This document shows, one piece after another, positions 47,777-55,807 of a stretch of DNA of 64,000 bases. The stretch lies in assembly GCF_031128465.2 (NCBI RefSeq), contig NZ_CP155618.1:1001501-1065500 (forward strand). The letters are read 5' to 3'. A program made the position numbers and the translations under genes. Source of the stretch: Mariniflexile litorale. Its GTDB lineage: Bacteria; Bacteroidota; Bacteroidia; Flavobacteriales; Flavobacteriaceae. The notes under the pieces are model-generated. The model had not been told where the DNA came from. It made no database searches and was given only the letters and a program-made list of their open reading frames with translations. Position 1 is the first letter of the stretch; the number at the start of each line of letters is the position of its first letter.

Positions 47777-48320
47777 TGTTATTCTTCAATTTAGAAAACC
47801 GATTCACCCAAAAAATCCATAATAAAAACACCATACCGTAAATAATAGCAGGAAAAACAACGGTGTGAAAAACATCCTTTTGATGTGGATAATGATACAA
47901 GCCTATGGTTAACATAACAATACGCAATAGGTTAACTGTGTAAATTAAAACACTTCCCGAAAGGATGTAGAAAAACGTTGTCTTAAACTCAGATGCAAAA
48001 GCTATAATAAACGATACAAATAAGATAATAACACTCATGGAATTACAACCTTCAATAATACGCGCTATGGGTATATTATTTACAAGGAGTTTCATAGAGG
48101 GTTCATCTGGGTGCTTTAAAACTTCCGTATTATATCCAAGAACACTTATTAAGGCTTCACTTTGTTTAGCCACTAAATGCGTGATATAATCTGGATAAAA
48201 TTTAGATCCATCAGAAAATTGCAAGTAAAACTTATAGCATATCGATAAAACAATATATGTTAACAAAAACACAAGTATGAACTTTATAACTGATTTATAT
48301 TTTACTAAGAGTGCTTTCAA
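47769..48320 (-). CDS. xrtF: Exosortase family protein XrtF
   Basis: A 183-residue membrane protein, short for exosortases as XrtF is. The catalytic triad residues lie in the family pattern: Cys92 in RIIEGCNSMSV, Arg133 in VNLLRIVML and His152 in KDVFHTVVFP, each at a membrane boundary. Exosortases cleave and transfer proteins carrying PEP-CTERM-like tails. No protein in this window has such a tail, so the target is elsewhere. It overlaps its partner gene and is probably the first gene of this minus-strand run. Confidence 0.93.
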   Translation of the reverse strand: MKALLVKYKSVIKFILVFLLTYIVLSICYKFYLQFSDGSKFYPDYITHLVAKQSEALISVLGYNTEVLKHPDEPSMKLLVNNIPIARIIEGCNSMSVIILFVSFIIAFASEFKTTFFYILSGSVLIYTVNLLRIVMLTIGLYHYPHQKDVFHTVVFPAIIYGMVFLLWIFWVNRFSKLKNNNE

Positions 48321-48684
48321 AAATGTATGGTTTATTTTAAGGAAGCATAACAGCTATATGCGGTTGCTTTCCAGTTTTTAAATTTAAGCTTTTTTATATT
48401 TTAGAATCTTTTTTATTTAAAAATTCTTAATGCAGGTATGTATTTATGTTTTTTCTTTCTCAAATCTTTTACTCTTTGTGATAAATTCAAATCATTCCTT
48501 TTTTTATAATTTTAATTTGAAGTAAAAGTATTATGGATTCAATCATTTATGTTGCGTCTTTACTATGTCATTCTTACCTCATGTATGTCTAAACATGAAA
48601 TTCAACTTATTAAGGTTAAAATTATGTAAATCAAATATAACATTCATCCCATTTTTAAATACTTTTACCAAAACTTTTGAATTT
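48321..48684. other. Intergenic region without recognised features
   Basis: The gap between divergent xrtF and the GAF-domain gene is AT-rich. An upstream in-frame extension of the GAF gene (from 48565) exists but its 40 residues look non-coding and lie before the family's normal start. I saw no exact TAnnTTTG box, hairpin or RNA. Confidence 0.5.
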
Positions 48685-49143
48685 ATGACTTTTGAACAAT
48701 TAAAACCACAAGTAGAAACTATAATTAAAAACAGTAATTCACTTATATTACACGATTGTTTATTACAAATTTGCGAATTACTTGAAGCTAATATTTCATA
48801 TTACAATTGGGTTGGTTTTTATTTTAGAAATGGTAATAAAGAAGAGTTAAAGCTAAATGCTTACGTTGGAGAACCCACCGACCATACGATTATTCCTTTT
48901 GGGAAAGGTATTTGCGGGCAGGTAGCCCTAAGCAACCAAAATTTTGTAGTGCCAGATGTAGCTGCTCAAGATAATTATATAGCTTGTAGCATAACAGTAA
49001 AGGCTGAAATTGTAATCCCTATTTTTGTAAATGGAGAAAATATGGGACAAATTGATATTGATTCAAACACACCAGACCCTTTTACCAAAGCAGACGAACG
49101 TTTTTTAGAGTTTGTTTGTGAGCAAGTCGCCTCCATACTTTAG
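48685..49143 (+). CDS. GAF-domain protein, free methionine-(R)-sulfoxide reductase-like
   Basis: The ATG at 48685 gives a 152-residue single GAF domain, the normal length of fRMsr; upstream in-frame ATGs would add unrelated residues. Family motifs are NWVGFYF near residue 41, PFGKGICGQV with Cys77, and NYIACSITVKAEIVIPI with Cys101, followed by GQIDIDS. Cys77 and Cys101 correspond to two of the catalytic cysteines of E. coli YebR (fRMsr). The third, upstream of the HIACD-like motif, is not apparent (ALSNQNF), so it may use the two-cysteine mechanism. It reduces free Met-R-SO in the cytosol. Confidence 0.82.
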   Translation: MTFEQLKPQVETIIKNSNSLILHDCLLQICELLEANISYYNWVGFYFRNGNKEELKLNAYVGEPTDHTIIPFGKGICGQVALSNQNFVVPDVAAQDNYIACSITVKAEIVIPIFVNGENMGQIDIDSNTPDPFTKADERFLEFVCEQVASIL

Positions 49144-49224
49144 TTAATTTTGGTATTTTAAAATTCTTGTTAATAAAACGTTGATTTAGTTAAAAAATCA
49201 CCTTGTTTTTTGTTTTATAAACAG

Positions 49225-49253
49225 TTGTATTTTAGTTGAAATAACTACTTTTG
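49225..49253 (+). promoter_or_regulatory. Promoter of purH (Bacteroidota type)
   Basis: TTG (49225-49227), an 18-bp spacer and TACTTTTG (49246-49253) match the consensus. The ATG lies 23 nt further on. Confidence 0.7.
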
Positions 49254-49276
49254 CAACTTATTATTAGATTTAAAAA

Positions 49277-50809
49277 ATGAGCAACGAAAAAACAGTAAAA
49301 TCAGCATTAATCTCCGTATTTAGTAAAGACGGTTTAGAACCTATTGTTAGAAAACTAAACGAGCAAGGTGTAACCATTTATTCTACTGGCGGCACCCAAA
49401 CTTTTATTAACGACTTAGGCATTAACGTAATTCCTGTAGAAGAAGTAACATCGTACCCATCCATTCTTGGTGGTCGTGTAAAAACATTACATCCAAAAGT
49501 ATTTGGTGGTATTTTAAACAGACAAAACCATGCTGGTGACATTAAAGAATTAGAGGATTTTGAAATTCCTCAAATTGATGTAGTTATCGTTGATTTATAT
49601 CCATTTGAGAAAACTGTTGCTTCAGGCGCCAGCGAACAAGATATTATTGAAAAAATTGATATAGGCGGTATTTCATTAATTCGTGCTGCTGCTAAAAACT
49701 TCGCTGATGTAATTTGTGTTGCATCTGTTGATGATTATACAGAATTTTTAGAATTAATTTCAGCCGATAACGGAAGTATCTCAGAAGAAAACAGAAAACG
49801 TTTTGCAGGAAAAGCATTTAACGTATCGTCTCATTATGACACAGCTATTTTTAATTACTTCAACCAAAATAACGAAGAAACTGTTTTAAAAATAAGCGAA
49901 ACCAACGGTCATGTATTGCGTTATGGCGAAAACCCACACCAAAAAGGGTTTTTCTTTGGCGATTTTGATGCTATATTTACAAAACTTAACGGTAAAGAAT
50001 TAAGTTATAATAACTTATTAGATGTTGATGCTGCTGTTAATTTAATAAATGAATTTAAAGGTGAAGCACCAACCTTTGCTATATTAAAACACAACAATGC
50101 TTGTGGGTTTGCGCAAAGCAACACAATTCACCAAGCCTATAAAGACGCTTTAGCTGGCGACCCCGTTTCTGCTTTTGGTGGTGTTTTAATTAGTAATACT
50201 GAAATTGATAAAGCAACTGCTGAAGAAATTAGCAGCTTATTCTGTGAAGTTGTTATCGCTCCTTCATACAACTCTGAAGCTTTAGAAATTCTAAAAGGAA
50301 AGAAAAACAGAATCATTTTAATTCTTAACGAAATTGAATTGCCACAAACCAACGTAAGAAGTTGTTTAAACGGCATTTTAGTTCAAGATAGAAATAATGT
50401 TACCGACACTATTGAAGGTTTAACATACGTTACAAACACCAAACCAACACAGAACGATTTAGAAGATTTAATATTTGCATCAAAAATTTGCAAGCACACT
50501 AAATCGAACACCATCGTTTTAGTAAAAAACAAAAAATTATTAGCTAGCGGAACAGGACAAACCAGTCGTGTTGATGCTTTAGAACAAGCCATTCATAAAG
50601 CCAAAACCTTTAAATTTGATTTAAATGGTGCTGTTATGGCTAGTGATGCTTTTTTCCCGTTTCCTGATTGTGTGGAAATTGCTAAAAATGCGGGCATTAG
50701 ATCTGTAATTCAACCGGGCGGTTCTATTAAAGACCAGTTGAGCATTGATTATTGTAATGATAATAATGTAGCTATGGTAATGACCGGAACACGTCATTTT
50801 AAGCATTAA
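49277..50809 (+). CDS. purH: Bifunctional AICAR transformylase / IMP cyclohydrolase PurH
   Basis: A 510-residue enzyme for the last two steps of IMP synthesis. The N-terminal MGS-like cyclohydrolase domain (to about residue 190) has SALISVFSKDGLEPIV, STGGTQTFINDLG, GGRVKTLHPKVFGGIL and IDIGGISLIRAAAKNF. The C-terminal transformylase domain has LRYGENPHQKGFF, ILKHNNACGFA (the catalytic Lys-His pair), DPVSAFGGVL and the final PGGSIKDQ, MTGTRHFKH. It has its own promoter and a terminator. In many flavobacteria mreB follows directly; here a 5-kb sensory island intervenes. Confidence 0.98.
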   Translation: MSNEKTVKSALISVFSKDGLEPIVRKLNEQGVTIYSTGGTQTFINDLGINVIPVEEVTSYPSILGGRVKTLHPKVFGGILNRQNHAGDIKELEDFEIPQIDVVIVDLYPFEKTVASGASEQDIIEKIDIGGISLIRAAAKNFADVICVASVDDYTEFLELISADNGSISEENRKRFAGKAFNVSSHYDTAIFNYFNQNNEETVLKISETNGHVLRYGENPHQKGFFFGDFDAIFTKLNGKELSYNNLLDVDAAVNLINEFKGEAPTFAILKHNNACGFAQSNTIHQAYKDALAGDPVSAFGGVLISNTEIDKATAEEISSLFCEVVIAPSYNSEALEILKGKKNRIILILNEIELPQTNVRSCLNGILVQDRNNVTDTIEGLTYVTNTKPTQNDLEDLIFASKICKHTKSNTIVLVKNKKLLASGTGQTSRVDALEQAIHKAKTFKFDLNGAVMASDAFFPFPDCVEIAKNAGIRSVIQPGGSIKDQLSIDYCNDNNVAMVMTGTRHFKH

Positions 50810-50833
50810 AAACAAAGAATATAATATTAAAAA

Positions 50834-50867
50834 AGAGCACTAATTAAAAAATAGTGCTCTCTTTTTT
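50834..50867 (+). terminator. Intrinsic terminator after purH
   Basis: AGAGCACTA (50834-50842) pairs with TAGTGCTCT (50852-50860), with A/T extension, followed by CTTTTTT. Confidence 0.85.
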
Positions 50868-50901
50868 GAAATTAATTAATGAAATTAATCTCCCTTATTA
50901 G

Positions 50902-51063
50902 TTAAATATCAATCAATTTACTTAATCGATATATTAAAATTCCTAATTGAAATACAACAACTACCATAAGTAATATCATGAAATAGTTTGATTTCGTTTT
51001 TCGAGCTGTTTTGTTTGCAACCATCTCTGATTTATCTTTTAAATTATTTTTTCTTAATACCAT
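50902..51063 (-). CDS. Small single-helix membrane protein (hypothetical)
   Basis: Reading the minus strand from the ATG at 51063 gives 53 codons and TAA at 50904-50902. The N-terminal 27 residues are strongly basic (VLRKNNLKDKSEM, TARKTKSN), followed by one membrane helix (FMILLMVVVVFQLGILIY) and a short tail, so the orientation would be N-inside. The composition and single helix look protein-like. No family is recognised. It lies downstream of the response regulator on the same strand, 300 bp away, so linkage to that system is possible but unproven. Confidence 0.45.
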   Translation of the reverse strand: MVLRKNNLKDKSEMVANKTARKTKSNYFMILLMVVVVFQLGILIYRLSKLIDI

Positions 51064-51366
51064 TTTCAGAAAATATTTTGTTTTTGAAAAATATTCTGTT
51101 TTTTTGTTTTATAAATCTATTGATTAATAAGGGGTTAGTGTAAAAAATTAGCACGAAGCCGCTTTTTTTATCCATAAGAAGGGAAAACGAAAACATATAA
51201 GCTTATTGGAATCAATTATCCAATGAGGATATGGAGGAAAAAGAGATAAAACAAATTAAACCTTCTGTAGTTTTAATGATATATTCTACAGGTGTGAAAT
51301 CACTTAAGGCTCTAATCTTTGGACACAGGACAGCCTTTTCATAAAAATAAGAAGTGAACTCTAAAT

Positions 51367-52113
51367 TTATTTTAAGGTAGGAAGTTTTTTTAAAATGTCC
51401 TTATAGTGCTCACTTAGTGTTACTTTATTGTTTCCAGATAAAATAATAAGATTGTCGATAGGTATAATCTCAATTATCTTTTCCGTATTTACAATATAAT
51501 TTCTGTGAGTTCTAAAAAACAGTGAATCATCTAACAGTTTCAACATTTTTGTTAACGATATCAGGATTACAAATTTCTCTTTTTCAGTTATTATATTACA
51601 ATATTTCTCTTCTACTTCTATATATATAATATCTGAAATAAGTACTTTTTTTAAGGATTTCCCTTTTTTTATAAAGAGGTGCTCATGACTTATAACAGTA
51701 TTTTCTTCTTCACTTAAAAACGCGTTGGGTTGTCCATAAAACTTTTCCACAGCCATTTCTAATGCATATAGAATTTCTAATTCGTTAAATGGTTTCATCA
51801 AATAACTAAATGGCTGTGTTAACTTTGCTCTTTCAAATATTTGTCGATCAGTAGAACTCGTTAAAAACACAAATGGTTTTGAGGCATTTGGACTACCATT
51901 AATAGCTTCTGCAAAAGAGATACCGTCAGGTAAGCCATTTAAAAAAATATCAATAACTACAATATCTATTTTATTGGTATAAAATAGGTTTAATGCCGCT
52001 TTAAAACTAGTGGCCACACCAACAATATTATAATTATTAGATATAAGCACTTTTTTTAAAGCATCACTTTCATCAACCGTATCTTCAACTATAAGTACAT
52101 TTACATGATCCAT
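51367..52113 (-). CDS. LytTR-family response regulator
   Basis: A 248-residue response regulator. The receiver domain (1-125) has the acidic pocket (VLIVEDTVDES), phospho-acceptor Asp55 (IVVIDIFLNGLPDG), Thr/Ser switch (FLTSST) and Lys (YLMKPFN). The C-terminal LytTR DNA-binding domain (about 145-248) has FIKKGKSLKKVLISDIIYIEVEEKYCNI and FFRTHRNYIVN. Its ATG overlaps the kinase stop (TAATG), so kinase and regulator are translated together and form a pair. Its targets are unknown; the two small-protein genes upstream of the kinase are candidates. Confidence 0.95.
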   Translation of the reverse strand: MDHVNVLIVEDTVDESDALKKVLISNNYNIVGVATSFKAALNLFYTNKIDIVVIDIFLNGLPDGISFAEAINGSPNASKPFVFLTSSTDRQIFERAKLTQPFSYLMKPFNELEILYALEMAVEKFYGQPNAFLSEEENTVISHEHLFIKKGKSLKKVLISDIIYIEVEEKYCNIITEKEKFVILISLTKMLKLLDDSLFFRTHRNYIVNTEKIIEIIPIDNLIILSGNNKVTLSEHYKDILKKLPTLK

Positions 52114-53858
52114 TATGATGCTGTTTTAGGTAAAGATACAATCATTTTCGTACCTTTTCCTAATTCACTTTCTATAGAAAATTTTCCATTATTTTTTTTA
52201 ATCATCGATTTACATAATTGCAGTCCTAAGCCGGTTCCTATAACATCTTCATGCTCTTTTTTTGATAATATGGCGGAGTCCTTAAGAAGTTCCAAACGAG
52301 CTGTTTTGCTTATTCCTAATCCAGAATCTTCAATAACTAAATCGCAATAGGATTCATGAGTGTGTGTGGTGTAGATTTTAATCTTTCCATTTTCATTAGA
52401 AAACTTGATAGCATTATCTAACAAATTTCTTAATATAATTTTTAACGATTCTTGGTCTGCAAAAACAACATCCTTTTTTAAAATCTTAGTTTCAAAATCT
52501 ATGTTCTTCTCTAACATTAATGGCTTATAGTTATAAACTGTTTGCTCCACTATAAAAAACAAACGTATGGAGGTTATTTCAAAGTAGGATTGATTTGTTT
52601 GCAACAACGCCCAGTTTAATAGGTTGTCTAATAAATTATAAGCGCCATTTACTATGGCACTATTCGTATGCAATAAATTATCTAATACATCTAAATTCTT
52701 TGCCTCTAAATTATCTAATAATTTTGTATTACTTGTTTTAAGCGCATTAACCGAGGAGCGCAAATCATGACTTACAATGGAAAAGAGTTTATCTTTTGTG
52801 GCATTTAACACATCTAAACGTTCCTTTTGAGCCACTATAATTTTATTCGTTTTTATTTTCTCCTTATAAAAATACATGGTTGTTCCTAACAACACTAAAA
52901 GCACTATGGCCGAATAAAACAACCCATTTCTTTCTACTATTTTGGCCTTATTTTCGACTTGCAATAAACTAACTTCTTTTTGTTTTTCCTTTACTGCAAA
53001 TTGTTTTTCTAGTTGAGCAACTTCCCAAATTTTATTTTGATCGTTTAAAGAATCTTTCCATTGTTCATATTCCTTTCTATATGCTAATGATTTTTGAAAA
53101 TTTTTGCGATTTTCTTCAACCACAGCCATGTTTAATGCTGAGTTATGCTTAGTTTTTATATCTTTTATTTTTTTTGATAGTTGATATGCTTTTTCAAAAT
53201 ACGGTATAGCTAAATCATCTTGATATTGTTCATAATATAAATTCGCTAAATTTCCGTAAGCAAGTATTATTTTAAGCGTATCTTCTTTTTGTTCTTCTAA
53301 CTTTACATTTTCAATTAAATACGGCTCTGCTTTTTTAAATTCTCCTAAATGCAAGTAGCACAATCCTAAATTATGGTTGATTATACTTTTCTTTAAATAT
53401 TTATAATTATTATCAGATAAACTTAGCAATTCTTCGTAATAAGCAATCGCCTTTTTAAATTGACTAAGCTGTAATGCAACTTCGCCTAAATCCATTTTTA
53501 CTATGAAATAGAACTCAAAATCTGGCGATATTAATTTGAACTCTTTTTGAGCTTCTTTATATAGCTTTTTCTGATTAAAACTACAACCTCTTAAAAAATG
53601 TGAATAATTTTTTACTTCTCTATTTTTTTGAGGATTGTTCAGCTGCTTCATGGTATACACCAATGTAGAATCCCAATCTTTATTAAGAAAAAAAGAAGTC
53701 GATTTATAAAATAAGGCGTTCGATTTATAAACCCTTGCTTTTTCACTTATTACAGAATCAAAAAGCTCGTATTCCATCTCTTTTTGAGAAAAAGAGTAAC
53801 CACTTGAAAATAATGAAATAAAAATCAATATTAACTTAATTTCACTTTTTGCTTTCAT
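52113..53858 (-). CDS. TPR-containing sensor histidine kinase
   Basis: The ATG at 53858 is preferred over one 18 codons upstream because it gives a proper signal peptide (MKAKSEIKLILIFISLFSSG, then YSFSQ). The extracytoplasmic part (about 60-290) is a TPR array (e.g. GEVALQLSQFKKAIAYYEELLSL, LGLCYLHLGEFKKAEPYLIEN). A membrane helix (about 310-335) and a coiled coil lead to the HisKA domain with His364 (FSIVSHDLRSSVNAL) and a HATPase (NLLDNAIKFSN, DSGLGIS, GTGLGLQLCKSM). Periplasmic TPRs suggest sensing of a protein. A duplicate, deleted copy lies upstream at 54519-54928. Confidence 0.94.
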   Translation of the reverse strand: MKAKSEIKLILIFISLFSSGYSFSQKEMEYELFDSVISEKARVYKSNALFYKSTSFFLNKDWDSTLVYTMKQLNNPQKNREVKNYSHFLRGCSFNQKKLYKEAQKEFKLISPDFEFYFIVKMDLGEVALQLSQFKKAIAYYEELLSLSDNNYKYLKKSIINHNLGLCYLHLGEFKKAEPYLIENVKLEEQKEDTLKIILAYGNLANLYYEQYQDDLAIPYFEKAYQLSKKIKDIKTKHNSALNMAVVEENRKNFQKSLAYRKEYEQWKDSLNDQNKIWEVAQLEKQFAVKEKQKEVSLLQVENKAKIVERNGLFYSAIVLLVLLGTTMYFYKEKIKTNKIIVAQKERLDVLNATKDKLFSIVSHDLRSSVNALKTSNTKLLDNLEAKNLDVLDNLLHTNSAIVNGAYNLLDNLLNWALLQTNQSYFEITSIRLFFIVEQTVYNYKPLMLEKNIDFETKILKKDVVFADQESLKIILRNLLDNAIKFSNENGKIKIYTTHTHESYCDLVIEDSGLGISKTARLELLKDSAILSKKEHEDVIGTGLGLQLCKSMIKKNNGKFSIESELGKGTKMIVSLPKTAS

Positions 53859-53887
53859 AGAATGGTTTATAAAAACAAATATATTTA

Positions 53888-53919
53888 AAAATCCATGAAA
53901 TTTACGGTTCATGGATTTT
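53888..53919 (-). terminator. Attenuator-like hairpin between small gene and kinase
   Basis: AAAATCCATGAA (53888-53899) pairs with TTCATGGATTTT (53908-53919), 12 bp, loop 8 nt; the minus transcript continues UUAAAUAU after the U-run. It lies between the 144-residue gene and the kinase start and recurs at 54956-54986, so it probably sets the ratio of small protein to kinase. Confidence 0.6.
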
Positions 53920-53943
53920 CAATAGTTAAATTACCAACATCTT

Positions 53944-54378
53944 CTATCTTCCCTCCACTTCCGTAACAGTGCCTCTTGAAGTTACTGGATCTTCATTCCA
54001 TAGAAACGTTTGTATTTTATCTAAATTCCTTGGTAGCTTTTTAATAATGATATCTACTCGGTAAGCATCAAAATTTTGAGAGCTTACTTCTTCATAACAA
54101 TACGCGATATATAAATTCAATTGGTTTTTTCCTGAATATAAGCTAATCCGTTTTTTACTAACAATACTAAAATTCGGTTCTTCTATTAATGAAGGGATAA
54201 AAACAATGGCACTAACCTGCAAAACCTTCCCTTTGTAACTTGTCTGAACAATAGGAGATAAAGGTATAACAGATGCTGAGTTATAAGAAAAATTTATTGA
54301 CGCATCTAATTTTTCTACTGTAACATTTTCTTTACTAATGGGTTTTCCTGGAGGAAGAATTCTCTCTTCTTTACTCAT
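53944..54378 (-). CDS. Small protein with conserved LPPG start and SRGTVTEVEGR tail (copy 2)
   Basis: A 144-residue protein without signal peptide or membrane helix. It begins MSKEERILPPGKP and ends FLWNEDPVTSRGTVTEVEGR. Between lies a beta-rich core (VLQVSAIVFIPSLIEE, LNLYIAYCYEEVS, YRVDIIIKKLP). The same ends, but a different core, occur in the protein at 55011-55427. I do not recognise the family. It is the gene directly before the TPR kinase on the same strand, separated by a hairpin, and the pair has been duplicated as a unit, so a functional link with the kinase is likely. Confidence 0.75.
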   Translation of the reverse strand: MSKEERILPPGKPISKENVTVEKLDASINFSYNSASVIPLSPIVQTSYKGKVLQVSAIVFIPSLIEEPNFSIVSKKRISLYSGKNQLNLYIAYCYEEVSSQNFDAYRVDIIIKKLPRNLDKIQTFLWNEDPVTSRGTVTEVEGR

Positions 54379-54518
54379 AATTATTAATTATTATTTGGTT
54401 TGTTAGTAAACTATTAAGTTGTTGTTATCCTAGTTTAAAAAAATATAAATAACTACAATATCTATTCTATTTTATTTAATCTTCGATTTATATCACTGCA
54501 AACTCTAACCAATTCCTC

Positions 54519-54928
54519 TCATGTTTTCATTTTCATTTTTACACAACAAACAGTGTCTTTTAGAAATTCTAAACACGTGGATTCGTTTATGCCAATTCCA
54601 GAATCTTCCACAATTAAATCACAAATAGGATTTATTTTCTGATTAAAACTGCAACCTCTTAAAAAACGTGAATAATTTTTACTTCTCTATTTTTTTGAGG
54701 ACTGTTTAGCTGCTTCATGGTATAAACCAATGTAGAATCCCAATCTTTATTAAGATAAAAAAGAAGTCGATTTATAAAATAAGGAGTTCAATTTATAAAC
54801 TCTTGCTTTTTCACTTATTATAGAATCAAAAAAGCTCATGTTCCATCTCCCTTTTGAGAAAAAGAGTAACCACTTGAAAATAATAAAATTAAAATTGTAA
54901 CTAACTTAATTTCACTTTTTGCATTCAT
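54519..54928 (-). pseudogene. Decayed duplicate of the TPR histidine kinase
   Basis: From the ATG at 54928 the signal peptide of the kinase is repeated (MNAKSEIKLVTILILLFSSG, YSFSQ), then frameshifts follow. DNA identity to 53565-53858 is high throughout. At about 54632 the sequence jumps, after the FLRGCSFNQK equivalent, straight to the kinase ATP-binding G1 box (CDLIVEDSGIGINEST, compare CDLVIEDSGLGISKTA) and ends at TGA 54521-54519. About 1.2 kb between TPR 1 and the ATPase domain has been lost. No functional kinase can be made. The rest of the gap to 54378 (about 140 bp) shows nothing recognisable. Confidence 0.85.
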
Positions 54929-54955
54929 AGATGGTTTTATAAAAGCAGATATATA

Positions 54956-54986
54956 AAAATCCATGAAATTTAGGTTCATGGATTTT
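54956..54986 (-). terminator. Second copy of the attenuator-like hairpin
   Basis: AAAATCCATGAA (54956-54967) pairs with TTCATGGATTTT (54975-54986). It occupies the same place between the 138-residue gene and the kinase pseudogene as the hairpin at 53888-53919, with a 1-nt shorter loop. Confidence 0.6.
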
Positions 54987-55010
54987 CAATAATCAAATCA
55001 CAAATGATTT

Positions 55011-55427
55011 CTATCTTCCTTCCACTTCCGTAACAGTCCCTCTTGAAGTTACAGGATCTTCATCCCATAAGAAGGACTTTATCTTTTCAATAGCATTCGT
55101 TGAGTCTGGCAGGTTAAAACTAAAAGTATAAGGGTATACCGCAGTTGGTGTTTCTTCTACATAATCATAAACAAAATAAACACCTTGTGTTCCTCCTACC
55201 AATGAAGACGTTATGTAAACTTCTAAACTATTTAAGCTATCTTTTTCATCTACAAATACGGTAGCTGTTATAATTATATTAGTCCCATTCTTTACAGCAC
55301 TTACTGCTGGAGGAAGAGGTGTATTTGTAGTTTGAGGCGATGGGCTCATTCTTTCTCCTTTATTAAGGGTATTAACTGTCGTTAATTTATTAGTTCCTGG
55401 TGGTAACTCTTTGTTTTCTGTACTCAT
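55011..55427 (-). CDS. Small protein with conserved LPPG start and SRGTVTEVEGR tail (copy 1)
   Basis: A 138-residue cytosolic-looking protein: MSTENKELPPGTNK at the start, a proline/threonine-rich stretch (SPQTTNTPLPPAVSAV), a beta-rich core (TNIIITATVFVDEKDS, LEVYITSSLVGG, VYFVYDYVEE) and the end FLWDEDPVTSRGTVTEVEGR, differing from the other copy by only one residue in the last 20. The core shares little with the 144-residue paralogue. It would have been paired with the now decayed kinase copy behind it. Function unknown; first gene of the island as transcribed. Confidence 0.75.
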   Translation of the reverse strand: MSTENKELPPGTNKLTTVNTLNKGERMSPSPQTTNTPLPPAVSAVKNGTNIIITATVFVDEKDSLNSLEVYITSSLVGGTQGVYFVYDYVEETPTAVYPYTFSFNLPDSTNAIEKIKSFLWDEDPVTSRGTVTEVEGR

Positions 55428-55807
55428 ATTATTATTTGGTTTATTAGTTAATTTTTAGGGCGCTCTTATTATCTTATAGAAAAAATTTGATAACAGTTAC
55501 GTCCAAAGAAACAATAAAATATTTAATATTAAAAAAAAAAGGAACAAAACAGGAATTTATTATAATCAAACAATAAAAACATAGCACAAGAAGGTTTTTT
55601 ATCACTTATTTTTTAGTTTGTACTGCTACTATTTCAATTATTTAAAGGAAAACACAAACAAAAATGCACCTCAATTCTGTTTTTTTGAAGGACTATACGG
55701 TTAATAAAATTAATTATGTAACTAAACATAATAAACTGTTTTTTTTTATTTAGATTTATTACTTTTACAGCATTCGTTTTTTAAACCTCTAATACTACTT
55801 ATAGCTT
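55428..55807. other. Divergent spacer before mreB
   Basis: A 380-bp AT-rich gap between the small gene (minus) and mreB (plus). ATTATTATTTGG at its left end is shared with the region upstream of the 144-residue gene, i.e. it belongs to the duplicated unit. A TACTTTTA box at 55760-55767 resembles the -7 element for mreB with one mismatch. Nothing else recognised. Confidence 0.4.

Noticed and set aside
51231-51344. A 37-codon plus-strand reading frame (MEEKEIKQIKPSVV...) between purH and the regulator
   Set aside because: No family resemblance, no promoter match and unremarkable composition; too short to support.
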